A stretch of DNA of 64,000 bases from M3007 sp964481485 (GTDB taxonomy: Bacteria > Bacteroidota > Bacteroidia > Chitinophagales > Saprospiraceae): contig CAYZVM010000002.1 in NCBI GenBank assembly GCA_964481485.1, forward strand, positions 9,571 to 73,570, read 5' to 3'. The notes beneath the pieces are model-generated. The model did not search any database and was not told the DNA's origin. It worked only from the letters and a program-made list of their open reading frames with translations. Numbering within the stretch: position 1 is the first letter of the stretch; each line of letters begins with the position of its first letter. The translations under genes and the position numbers were made by a program. Shown piece by piece: positions 16,501 through 25,500 of this stretch.

Positions 16501-18126
16501 TGCGATTCTTTTCAGGAGCAGTTCTTTAAACACTTTTGCATCAAAGGCTGCAGGCTCTTGTTCGTTCATCGTTTCCACCTGCTCTGCCTCCGCCATGCTG
16601 GTCCGTTCGTTGGGGGGAGAGGGAGCGGCGGCCTGGGCACTGTGCGACAGACTCTGGGACGGCTCATGCGATTTTTGCTGTTTTGCAGCATCATCGGCCC
16701 GGCTTTTCAAGGCCTGAAAATTAGGGTCTTCTTCAGGGGATCGTGGACTGATTTGCTGTTGCAGGGTCTCGGAAGCAGCATCTTCGGGTGTGGGAGCAGT
16801 TGTTTCTCCTTGTTCCGGGGCTTCTGTTTCTGTGCCCATTTCTGGCGGTGGCAGTACGGCGGGCTCGACTTTCTCCGGTTTTTCTACCGCAATTTTTGCC
16901 TCCGGCGCCAGGGACTCCTGGTTGGCAGGCAAAGCGGGAGGAGCCTCCGCCGGCGGCTTTGGTTTTACGGCCCCCTGCTGGATCGTGTGGGTCAGCTCGT
17001 GCGCCAATAGGTGGAGTCCTTTTACGGAAGCAGGATCAAATTTGCCATTGTTGAAGTAAACATCTTTTCCGCGGGTGAAAGCTTGCGCTCCCAAAGCGGT
17101 GCTCATTTCAGCGGCAGTAGCGTCTGTGTGGACGCGTACTTCGCTAAAATCCACCCCAAAACCGGCTTCAAGATGCGGTCGGATGGAATCGGACAAAGGA
17201 TTGCCCCTGCTTCCGGCTTTGTTGAGCACACTATATAATGGCGGCGCTACATTTGGAGTAGCGCTCTTGCTTTGAATTTCACTTTCTTCCCCCTTGTCTT
17301 CCGCTTTGCGCTGCACTTCTTTTTTGGTCTGTGTTTCCTCTTCTTTTGTCTGAGTCGGTAGTTCTTCCACCTTTGCCTGGTATTCAGTTTCTTTCTCTCC
17401 GTCTTGTACTTTGCGCTGCACTTCTTTTGAGGTTTTTGTTTCCTCTTCTCTTGTCTGAGTTGGTAGTTCTTCCTCTTTTGCCTGGTATTCACTATTATCG
17501 TGAGTAGAGGGTTCTTGCTCGTTTTCAGCCTGATATTGCGATTCCGTTTGCGGGACAGACGATTCTTCATGCTCCTTTGCCTGACCTGCCTTTTCTTCTT
17601 TTGGCTGTACCTTATTCTCTTCTTTTGCCTGCGCCTCCTTCTCTTTAGTCTGTGGCTTTGGTTTTTCCTGCGCCATTTCCGAATCGGCGGATTCCTCGTT
17701 TTTTGTGGTTTGAATTCGTTTCTCTTCTTTCAGGTGCTGAACATGCTCTTTCTTTAACTGGGTATCCTGATCCGTTTGAGCTATTTCTTCATCATCCTTT
17801 TTTTGCAGTGTTTCACGTCGAATATTCTCTTCTTTCATCTGCATACTGCTTTCAGACATTTCAGCAGTATCCGCTTTTCGTTGTATTCGTGTGCTGATTT
17901 GGCGGGATAATGGATTAAGTTGGACAGTGTCTTTTTTTTGACTTGTCAGCAAATCAGCGGCCCTGTCTGCTTCCGCTTCGTAAGGGTCATGGGAACGCCT
18001 TTCCCGTACCGAAGATTTTAATTCGGTTTTGGGTGAAAAAAAATCGCCCTTGCCTTTTTTCTGAAAGAAAGGCTGTTGTTTTTGTCGCGTCTGCGTGTTG
18101 GATCGGGTAGCGTTTTTTTTCTCCAT
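13504..18126 (-). CDS. DUF4157 (eCIS core) cargo protein with C-terminal nuclease-like toxin domain
   Basis: A 1540-residue protein typical of eCIS operons. Residues 1-35 are basic with two Phe-Phe pairs (20-21, 29-30). About 80-290 are Lys/Glu/Gln-rich with near-identical repeats ('EELPTQT.EEET.T.KEVQRK' twice). About 305-385 are the DUF4157 domain ('GFGVDFSEVRVHTDATAAEM') ending in a zinc-peptidase-like 'AHELTHTIQQG' with HELTH at 376-380. About 390-700 are Pro/Glu-rich linker. About 850-1200 are helical with long hydrophobic stretches that could insert into membranes ('LLSLLIPGAGFIKAIMAIK'). About 1390-1540 are a separate AT-rich module with 'GNWVRMHLISAALGGKG' and 'GIENWVVAPTRINTG' (His1411, Asn1425, Asn1434), resembling His-Asn nuclease toxins. 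The SUKH protein follows. Start ATG 18126 is clear. Confidence 0.85.
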   Translation of the reverse strand: MEKKNATRSNTQTRQKQQPFFQKKGKGDFFSPKTELKSSVRERRSHDPYEAEADRAADLLTSQKKDTVQLNPLSRQISTRIQRKADTAEMSESSMQMKEENIRRETLQKKDDEEIAQTDQDTQLKKEHVQHLKEEKRIQTTKNEESADSEMAQEKPKPQTKEKEAQAKEENKVQPKEEKAGQAKEHEESSVPQTESQYQAENEQEPSTHDNSEYQAKEEELPTQTREEETKTSKEVQRKVQDGEKETEYQAKVEELPTQTKEEETQTKKEVQRKAEDKGEESEIQSKSATPNVAPPLYSVLNKAGSRGNPLSDSIRPHLEAGFGVDFSEVRVHTDATAAEMSTALGAQAFTRGKDVYFNNGKFDPASVKGLHLLAHELTHTIQQGAVKPKPPAEAPPALPANQESLAPEAKIAVEKPEKVEPAVLPPPEMGTETEAPEQGETTAPTPEDAASETLQQQISPRSPEEDPNFQALKSRADDAAKQQKSHEPSQSLSHSAQAAAPSPPNERTSMAEAEQVETMNEQEPAAFDAKVFKELLLKRIADILPQNEEKADEFAENNQMGEVQAAASKKVKEERNKSAGAIESATSQEPNTANIPERKTEPLQMPRTGPKPPSLNAGQAMPSARTEQEVNQPLQDNVQEVENRMAQENVTEEQLAKSEEPKFLSALEARNAAREHSKTAPSEFRKQEEGVRSDAQNKAQKNADGQFVNIFGKRTDILSKVIGTQNQTGNKDTAKRQEISTDINKIYENTKKDVDGILGKLDGFVERRFYDGELDARGLFEGYIAAKMLVYKYKRYSGFKGNLRAVGDFFTGLPPEVNEFFVQGRNFYISKMDVLLTDISNVVANKLNEAKKRIKTGRDEVKTYVDKLPKNLKSIGAKAAKDIQDKFGELDTTVNSKQEELIDSLAEKYNESVKDVDERILEMKEANRGLYDKAKDALDGVFETIRKLKEAIENLMGAIRSVIPVILADPIAFMGKLFDGIGEGIDLFKANIKKHLLGGLLTWLTGALGPIGIQIPENIFSLPGIFDLVTQILGVGWDFIRTKAVRMLGEPVVAALEKGFEIFQLIREKGILGLWEYVQAQFTDLKTVVIDAIQDMLITKVIEAGIKWLLSLLIPGAGFIKAIMAIKDVIVFFVESAIMLIPAITEAILALASGSMARVAKAMEKGLSTLIPLVIGLFARLIGIGSLAKKVQAIIKKIRKRIDKAVNKLLAKAKKWARKLIKKGKGIYAKGKEKVKKGVGKLLGWWKIKIPFKTTDGKSHKIYFEGKGPNAQLVRASDAPKELVDYLTSLNIPEGTPEAGKKAEALSISKHIKLIIRTPGKSGQATSAKQEKDITKNMTKLSKLLIKLVGKTVSDVPDPTECTFTNSSGKKRAQWEKMSYKTAKGGQGASGTSREYNLMKGKEGNWVRMHLISAALGGKGGIENWVVAPTRINTGGSVLSSFEKSAERLIRSEAIPKSSGVRERPKRPKLPNVLWMDVEVKENHPPHPSYNNLSEFPKLIRLRFGIYLPPKPGIDDKNAWEKVDRNLSYQAVKIPPPKP

Positions 18127-18150
18127 AACATCATACCATCTTGGAATACG

Positions 18151-19644
18151 TTAAATCCAGTCGACCTGTAACCGAGAGGTCATCCATCGAAACTTTACTA
18201 CGGAAATCCCCCAGGGAAGTTTATCCAATAAAAATGGATCGTAGGAGGCTTTTTCTACGATTAACTTCCAGTATCCATTTTGATCGATCAGTTTTCCATT
18301 GCGGATGAGAAAATTGTGTCGCAAACCCGGAACGGATGTCTTTTTTAGTACAGTCCATTGCCGGATTATATTCAACATAAAAGTTTCCGCTTCATTTTTT
18401 TCGGTTTCCGTTAAGACAACGTGGCGTTGCAATGCCTCGTGTAAGGGAAAGCCGCAAACGATCTTATTCAGCATCAGTGGGTATTCGCGCGTTTCGGTTT
18501 CACCAGTGGCCATGAATTGCAAAAGATGAACGGCACGCTCCTGTTCAATGATACTTTTAAAAACCCGGTCTTGATTCAGATAACCCAGGGCATCAAACAA
18601 GGGCATAATACAGGGGATAACCAGTGTAAGTCCGGCATTTTGGATAAATATTTCTTTCGGCAGGTCTTCTCTTGTAGTTTCAGCATTTGATGGGGAAGGT
18701 ATGCTCTTAAAATATGGCTCTGATTGAACTAAATTTTTACCTGAAGTGGATGCCGTATTTGACAGGAAAGGCGTTTTTTTTATGAGGTCATGCATATCCT
18801 CCCTCTCTTTTTCCCTATGCGGCAAGTGTTGTGTACCCAGTGTTTTCTCAACATGTGAATGGCTGCTTCTTTTTTTATTTTCCCTCGTTTCCGCCTCCGG
18901 GGCTTGACTGGCAGGAGTACCCGTATCGGCAGAGGATACGCCACCCATATCCCCAAAAAACGCCTCCACCCTTCTGCGAAACGCCTCAGAATCCTCTTTC
19001 CCTGTTGCCACCGCAGATGTACTCCATTTCGGTATCGAAGGGTTTAGCGCCAACAGTTGAGTTAAAAAAACAGGAGAGAACTGTTCTGCCAAGCGTTTTA
19101 CTCTGTTTATATTCTCCCGTAAAAAAGGCGTCAACCGTAGCCATAAATGCTCCGTTCCGCGGTTTGTCCAATAAGTTAACAGCATGCCTTCCCATTCATC
19201 CCAGGAAACTTTCTCCGCCCACCACGGGAAACACCCCGTGCGTAAAAAATAAAAAAATTGTTGTTCAGCACTCGCTTGTTTTGAATATCGCTGTACGCCC
19301 CCTTCGCTGTTTTCATCTGGTTGCCACGCTGGATTTGCATCCAAAGACCTCCCGGCTTCCGCCAGTTGACGTACCACAGCCGCCTTGATTTCCTTCACAC
19401 ATCGGTCGGTAAAATTGCTTGCTTGCCCGCTGTGGATAATATTCTTCAGATCCACTTCCAGTTTTTTGATCCTGATGATTTCTCCCGGCGGAACAAGACC
19501 GGACAAAAAAGTGTCCAATGCAGGCATTACCTCCTTTCGGAAGGACTCGGCCAAGCGTTGTTGCAGCAGGAATGCTTCCCGCCGCTCTGCGCCCAGCTGA
19601 AGTTGCAATGTCAGCCGTTTGATAGTATGTACCTGCCTGGTCAT
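18151..19644 (-). CDS. Contractile injection system tape measure protein (CIS_TMP family)
   Basis: A 497-residue protein. The start is set at ATG 19644, which overlaps the upstream stop as ATGA; the longer frame only adds out-of-frame sequence from the upstream gene. The N-terminus has the CIS_TMP signature: 'HTIKRLTLQLQLGAERREAF', then 'ESFRKEVMPALDTFLSGLVP' and 'PGEIIRIKKLEVDLKNI'. A Ser/Lys-rich linker (about 265-340) separates it from a conserved C-terminal part ('GLTLVIPCIMPLFDALGYL', 'ERAVHLLQFMATGETETREY', 'PLMLNKIVCGFPLHEAL', 'LRHNFLIRNGKLIDQNGYW'). The family is named for a proposed role in setting tube length in Bacteroidota eCIS; that role is inferred from operon position in most species. 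Confidence 0.85.
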   Translation of the reverse strand: MTRQVHTIKRLTLQLQLGAERREAFLLQQRLAESFRKEVMPALDTFLSGLVPPGEIIRIKKLEVDLKNIIHSGQASNFTDRCVKEIKAAVVRQLAEAGRSLDANPAWQPDENSEGGVQRYSKQASAEQQFFYFLRTGCFPWWAEKVSWDEWEGMLLTYWTNRGTEHLWLRLTPFLRENINRVKRLAEQFSPVFLTQLLALNPSIPKWSTSAVATGKEDSEAFRRRVEAFFGDMGGVSSADTGTPASQAPEAETRENKKRSSHSHVEKTLGTQHLPHREKEREDMHDLIKKTPFLSNTASTSGKNLVQSEPYFKSIPSPSNAETTREDLPKEIFIQNAGLTLVIPCIMPLFDALGYLNQDRVFKSIIEQERAVHLLQFMATGETETREYPLMLNKIVCGFPLHEALQRHVVLTETEKNEAETFMLNIIRQWTVLKKTSVPGLRHNFLIRNGKLIDQNGYWKLIVEKASYDPFLLDKLPWGISVVKFRWMTSRLQVDWI

Positions 19645-22571
19645 GAATCTGCTTTTTTCAATTTTTCCTGAAGGGCGGCCAATTCGTCCCATTTCCCTTC
19701 GGCAGCCAGTTTTGCCTGTTCAATCCATGCGCCGGGGTTGAGGCGTTTGACGTTCAGTTTGCCGGACTGAAGGACTTTGTTCAAATCTTCCAGGGAAGTA
19801 GCGGCTAATTTTTGATAGGTGTCGATGCCTGATTTTTTTAAGGCGGCGGCGGTTTTAGTACTTATGCCTTCAATTTTTGTCAAATCATCTGCATCTATTG
19901 TTTTTTCAGAAGTTTTTTTACTATTTATCTCTACTACTTCCGGGCTAGATGTCGTTTTATCAATATCAATAGCCAGAATCTGCGGATCTATTTTTCCGGC
20001 TCTTTCTGCCTGCCATTTTTTAAAAACAGATTTTAAATCGTATTTAGGTGGATACGCTGGGGCTTTAACCTCCCAAAGAGCTTTAGATTCTCCTTCATCT
20101 AAAACTAATCGGTCTAAAACGAAATAAACAAAAACCTCCCAAAGTCGAGTAAATATATGATCAATATTGGGGTTGTTATTGCCCCAGTAATTTTTTAATA
20201 TTGCAAGAATACCGGTTATGTCTTTCTCGATTTCCTTGGTCTTATTTGTCAAGAATTCAGGAACCCTCATTAACAATTCCAAATCATTAATTGGATTAAG
20301 GCCTTCAGGCTTTACAGGATTGAGACCTGCGGATTGCAATGGCATTGTTAAATTATTCCATCGAATTGCCATTCGAAAGGTTTCATCCTGATAGAATTTG
20401 TAAATGGACTCTATTTGGGAAATACCAAGCGTTGATATCCAGTCAAGGTTTTTAAATGTTGTTAGTTCAAGATAAAAAGTTGCTGTGACAGGCTTTAACT
20501 CTAATATTATCTCACTCTTTTCATGTTCATCCCCTTTTTCATATATTTTGAGTGTTCCATCTTCTTCTTTTACGGTAATTATTTTGAACTCATATAGAAA
20601 ATGTTCATCAACTGCTTCCAACTTATACTTCTCTTCCGGATGGGGGGAATTCTTTGATAAAAGGAAATGAAAAATACCCCGTATTCCCGAATCGGCAACC
20701 TCGAACCGTTCTGCGGCATCCCTGCCACTGCCCAATCTTATTTTTACCTCTTTTATGGCCTCACTGGTATTCGTTGCTAACACAGTCTTTCCTTTTAACA
20801 AGACCAACATGCTTTCAGAGTAATTCCTAATACTAAAATCAGCAAAGACCCTGTTACCGATCACCATTTTTGTTTCCGAGTCTTCGATATCCTCATAGAG
20901 CAAGCCGAAACCTCCTCCGGCAAAAACACCTGATAAATGTTCCATACCCCAGCCTTGTTGCACGAGGGCAAAATCTTTGCCCGCCCGGTCTTCCTGTTGA
21001 AAAGCATCTGCGGGTCTAATTCCAATTACGGCAAATTCCAGGTTATTCCGTTTTCTTAATAAATACAGACTTACCAGCGCTTCATTGAGCGACTGACCAT
21101 TTTGTCCTTCGATACGGTAGAAGGGATATGGGCGGATGTCATGACTAAAAGGCCGTTTGACGGAGCACAGATCCGTATAACTTTCCTCATTGTCCGCATG
21201 GTAAGCATACAAGTGCTGCAACTTGCCACATCGGAGCGCATCATAATTCCACCAGTGGTGGATAGAGTTGGGATCGTCGGCGGTGTAATAATAAAATGGA
21301 ATAGTGCCTGGCGACGGGTATGCCCCGGGCGCCGCAGCGGGGGTGATTCGAATGGGAATTTTGGGGTCCGTGCTTTCGGAATTCCTGATGTCGTCGACGG
21401 TCATTACCTGGGCATAGTGGTTATCAACAATATCGACAGGCTCTGCCCCGGGTACGTAGAAGCACTTGATCATCATCGTCATACGCCAATGCAGGAAACG
21501 AATACGCTGCAAGCGGTCGGCATTGTTATTAAAAACCGGCGGTTGGTGGAATTGATGCCGAAATACGCTGGGACCGAACGCAACATCCTCCAGCATTTCT
21601 CCCAGCAACAGGTGATACGAAAACTGGTTTTTGTCTGGTATACAATCAGCCGTGAGCTTGCACAACTCGGCGACAATCTCATTGTAGGTGCCGGCCAGAT
21701 CGCGCAAAAAGTCGTAAAAATACTGAACCTGAGGTTTGGTGGCTTCCTTTTCCTTAAATATCGGCCAGCGGGTATCGATCAAAAATTTTACATATTGCTC
21801 CAGAAAATCGCGTTGCTGAGGGGGAAAAAGCACCTGAAATGCCGGCGCATGAAGGGCCGCTATCCGTTCGGGCAATTGATCGAGGATGTGAAGAATAAGA
21901 ATTTCATACTCATCAAAAACAGCCTGAAAATCATTCCCCGTCAGCGTGAATTCCCGGTTTGCCGCCTCGCACTCTTTTTCCATGGTACCATGGCCGAAAC
22001 GCATGATTTCAATAAAGGAAAGCGAGGTGTTGGGATTCGTTTCCAGGAAGAGTTGCCGGCCATCCAAAACATCATCGTCTTCTATGGCGATCAGGTCAAC
22101 ATCATCTTTTTCAGGCCGGTATGCTGTACCATTGATCGTTCCCTGACGGTATTGTTTCTTTAGCAACGGCCACAAATCTACGGCCCTAACGACCAAAGGT
22201 TGTATCTGCCTCCTATTCCCTTCAACTGCTTCCAGGTATAACAAGGCAACTTTCCCGTCTATAAAGCGCTCTTCCCCGATAGTTTGTGGGTTCAATGGAG
22301 CGGATTCCGCGCCATCTTTACTTGTTGACAATTTCCAGACCGCCAGATTGCCCTGGCCTGAAGACAAACCTTCTATTTGCCCGCTATAAGGCTGGTAATA
22401 TTTAAAATGCGCACCGGGGAAACAAATATAATGCCCCTTCGACGTTATGCCGAATCCTTCCGTAATGGTAACCATACAATCCGAGTCAACATAAGCCTCC
22501 AGGCCGCATACAATGCCGATACCGGTCCATCTTTCCTCCGGACAATTGGAGTATTCAGGTAGATGTCTCAT
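19641..22571 (-). CDS. Unknown large eCIS protein with C-terminal helix-hairpin-helix domain
   Basis: A 976-residue protein between the Afp12-like baseplate protein and the tape-measure protein. ATG 22571 is the only usable start, because a TAA lies in frame just upstream; it overlaps the previous gene by 17 bases. The N-terminus carries a short beta-rich motif ('GIGIVCGLEAYVDSDCMVTI', 'TEGFGITSKGHYICFPGA') that I associate with other Bacteroidota eCIS loci. The middle (about 550-760) is beta-rich and AT-rich. Residues about 893-935 form a helix-hairpin-helix unit ('DDLTKIEGISTKTAAALKKS', 'GIDTYQKLAATSLEDLNKVL') followed by a charged helix. Position suggests a baseplate-hub or fibre-linker part (the Afp13 place). 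HhH units usually bind DNA or act as protein-protein modules; here a structural contact is more likely. Function is not known. Confidence 0.75.
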   Translation of the reverse strand: MRHLPEYSNCPEERWTGIGIVCGLEAYVDSDCMVTITEGFGITSKGHYICFPGAHFKYYQPYSGQIEGLSSGQGNLAVWKLSTSKDGAESAPLNPQTIGEERFIDGKVALLYLEAVEGNRRQIQPLVVRAVDLWPLLKKQYRQGTINGTAYRPEKDDVDLIAIEDDDVLDGRQLFLETNPNTSLSFIEIMRFGHGTMEKECEAANREFTLTGNDFQAVFDEYEILILHILDQLPERIAALHAPAFQVLFPPQQRDFLEQYVKFLIDTRWPIFKEKEATKPQVQYFYDFLRDLAGTYNEIVAELCKLTADCIPDKNQFSYHLLLGEMLEDVAFGPSVFRHQFHQPPVFNNNADRLQRIRFLHWRMTMMIKCFYVPGAEPVDIVDNHYAQVMTVDDIRNSESTDPKIPIRITPAAAPGAYPSPGTIPFYYYTADDPNSIHHWWNYDALRCGKLQHLYAYHADNEESYTDLCSVKRPFSHDIRPYPFYRIEGQNGQSLNEALVSLYLLRKRNNLEFAVIGIRPADAFQQEDRAGKDFALVQQGWGMEHLSGVFAGGGFGLLYEDIEDSETKMVIGNRVFADFSIRNYSESMLVLLKGKTVLATNTSEAIKEVKIRLGSGRDAAERFEVADSGIRGIFHFLLSKNSPHPEEKYKLEAVDEHFLYEFKIITVKEEDGTLKIYEKGDEHEKSEIILELKPVTATFYLELTTFKNLDWISTLGISQIESIYKFYQDETFRMAIRWNNLTMPLQSAGLNPVKPEGLNPINDLELLMRVPEFLTNKTKEIEKDITGILAILKNYWGNNNPNIDHIFTRLWEVFVYFVLDRLVLDEGESKALWEVKAPAYPPKYDLKSVFKKWQAERAGKIDPQILAIDIDKTTSSPEVVEINSKKTSEKTIDADDLTKIEGISTKTAAALKKSGIDTYQKLAATSLEDLNKVLQSGKLNVKRLNPGAWIEQAKLAAEGKWDELAALQEKLKKADS

Positions 22572-25500
22572 GGGCTTCGAGATTTAGTGTATTAGAATCA
22601 GTACAACGGGCATCTTGTAACAACCGATTGAATACCACAATAAAGGCTTTAAGGCTTTCTTCTATTTGGCACTCATCGGAATAGCGGCGGCCTTCATCGT
22701 ATAACCAGTTGAAATAAGCGTTTTCGAAGTCGTACAACTGTTCGGAGTCCAGGCACAGAAAATTGACTCCCATATGCGCAGGAGTTTCCCGGCGCACGGT
22801 TTGTTCAAAAAATTTCCGGGCCTCAGGTGTCGCGAATCTTTTCCAGGATTTGGACGTAATGACACTCATCCAAAAAGAATATGGATCCCCACTGGAACAA
22901 TTCGGCCCTGTTTCAAAATTTTCAAGGGCAGGAATATCTTCTGCGAACGGGCGAAGCAAAATATGTTCGATGATGTGAAACCCCTCATTGTTGCAATTGG
23001 GCGGAAAAATCTTCTTCCAAAGTGTATCCCTGGCTTCATTTGCCCGCTCTTCCGAATCATAAGAGCTACTTGCGGCAACGATCACGCCCTGTTTGTTTTT
23101 CAAAACGAGCCGGTAAATGTCACCTCCTTTCAGGTTGATTTTTTCTACCTTCAACGGATCGCCATCTACATATTGTGCACCTGCTTGCAAGAGCAACTGC
23201 AGGATTTGGTTTTGGTCTTTCTTGGCGTCTGCCCGCCGGTTGTATTCCTTTACGCTTTTTAAATAGATGCCGATTCCGGTTTCATTCGCGTTTTTGTTTT
23301 TGTCAACCACAGCGAAGCGATAGGATTTTTTGTCCTCATCAGATATCTTTATTATTTCAATCTCCGGTACACAAGTCAGGCGGGTACGACGGTCGGCAGG
23401 CAGACACAAAAGCTTGGATATCCGTTTTTCCAAGCCCGAAACATTATCCGATCCCCAAAACAACTTGGGTCGGCCAAGATCGTCCCCCCTCAGGTTGAAG
23501 GCTTTTCCGCGCTCCCTTCCGATAACCGGGATTTGGGTCAGGAAATCTGTCTTGCACTCAAGCAGTTTCTTTTTGGTATCTACCCGGTTGGCTTTGCAGA
23601 TGTCGCTTTGGCTGGAGGTATAAACGGACAAGGCGTAATCTGCGAATTTTTCTCCGAAGCGGGCAATCAAATGATCGAGAATGGCATTGTGGGTATTGAA
23701 TCTGCTGAGTTCATTTTCTACCAACCGACCCAACTGCTGTTCGTAATAATCGCGAACAAGCCCATGCTCCAGTATCAGGGCACTCAGATCGGTCGGAATC
23801 TCGTCTATTTGAACGGCTTCGCTGATGGCACGCAAAAAATCGTCCTTAAGCATCATTTGCCTGCTCCGCAAGGGCAATAATTTATCAATGGCCTCATCCG
23901 GCAGTTTTTCTTTCAATACTTCCACCAAATGATCATTGACTTGATAAAAAGACCACAAAAGGGATTCAAAATCTGGCGTCAGATTGCGCAGGGACATATA
24001 AAAATGAGTCCGGTCAGTCGGCGATTGACTGATGGAGAGCAGTTCCCGCACATGGCCGAGTTGCGCTAAGTAATTAGCAAGGATCTGGTCGAAAATACTC
24101 AGGTAGGCCTTTAATTGTTTGGCTTGACCCTTGCGTTCTCCAGAAGCGGAGCCGGGCATTTGGCCTTTGCCAATCCTGTAAACCAATGGAAAGTCGTTAT
24201 GAATACTTACATATTGGTTCAAGTTTCTGTAAATACCTTTTTTAAAGGCTTTATCCCGGACTGAACCCACTGGCGGCCTGTGGTTGATCTGTCGGATAAG
24301 GGCTAATTTTTCCGCTACTTCCCGGCGGTCGGTTGGAACAGGTAAATTGCCCTGGCGAAAAGAGAGCTGCACACAATCGATCTCCAGCTGGGGTTTAAAG
24401 CGGCAAGTAATTGTTTGAATGTAAGGGGCAACATGTGCGTCCTTGTCGGCAGCCTCCTGGGCTTTTTGACAAATATCCAAACGCCAATCCGGCCGGTAGC
24501 TGAGGTCTGTTGCCCGGTCTTCTGTTTTACACAAATCCATCGAAAGCGACCGGACGGCCTTCACACCCGGCACATCCATCACGATCTGGTATATATCCGA
24601 CTTATTGATGATACGCCGCAGCATAGCATTTTCCACTTCCGTATCGTCCAGAAATCCGTTGTCGAGTATGACACCCTGGAAAATCTGGTCGTAGGTCCTG
24701 CGTTTTTCCAGCATCTCTTCGAGGCTGTAAAACCGCAGTTGAGGAGAAAGAAATTCCTGAACCCTGTAAATCACCTGCGCCGACACCTGGTTGGCGTCGG
24801 CGCCTTCCTCCACTTCCAGGTCCGCTGTGAGGCTTATGGGTTTAACGCCGACCAATGTAATGTTCTGAAAATCTTCACAGAGGTTGCGATGGGCATGCAG
24901 CCGTCTGAGCGCCTCTGTCTTGATTTCATCGGTTTTGAGTTTGTTTTCGGGATCGATATGGTCTTCAAGGTCGAGCAGAATATGATATAAGCCATTCAAT
25001 CCTCTGGCATTACGGCCCCTGTCTTTTACTTCATAATATCGAATCCTCCAGTTGACAAATATCTGAGTATCAATTTTTTTAATAAAATCAAGATTAGTAT
25101 CTCCTAAATTTTCTCTCAAATTCTCATATACTCCTTCCATTGAACATGCGGGGAGTTTTTCTTTAATATCTATAATTTTTTTAACTATGCTTGTATAATT
25201 CCCCGGCGCAAAAGAATATCCAATCGACGTTTTTTCAATCATACCCATTATCTGTTTTTCATATGGATATATTTCTTTTTCAATAGATATTTTTATTTCT
25301 TGAAATAATCCTTCGATTGTTTCATTTAAATAAATACGTTCTACACCTGGGGTTAGTTCATTCACTAAGAGGGTCCCTAATAATATATTGAATTTTTCAA
25401 TATGTTCATTTAAATAAAATTCTACACAAATATTTGTGTCATTGGGTCCAGCCTTCATCACCCATGCGTTTTTTACCCCCTCCACATCGATGATCAGTTT

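Noticed and set aside
15913..17059. Several long plus-strand frames opposite the DUF4157 gene
   Set aside because: They mirror the low-complexity Glu/Lys/Pro-rich coding sequence on the minus strand and have no start context or domain of their own.
21102..22163. 353-codon plus-strand frame opposite the HhH-tailed eCIS protein
   Set aside because: Antisense shadow: the minus-strand gene has family-like sequence and operon overlap, while the plus frame has no recognisable motif.
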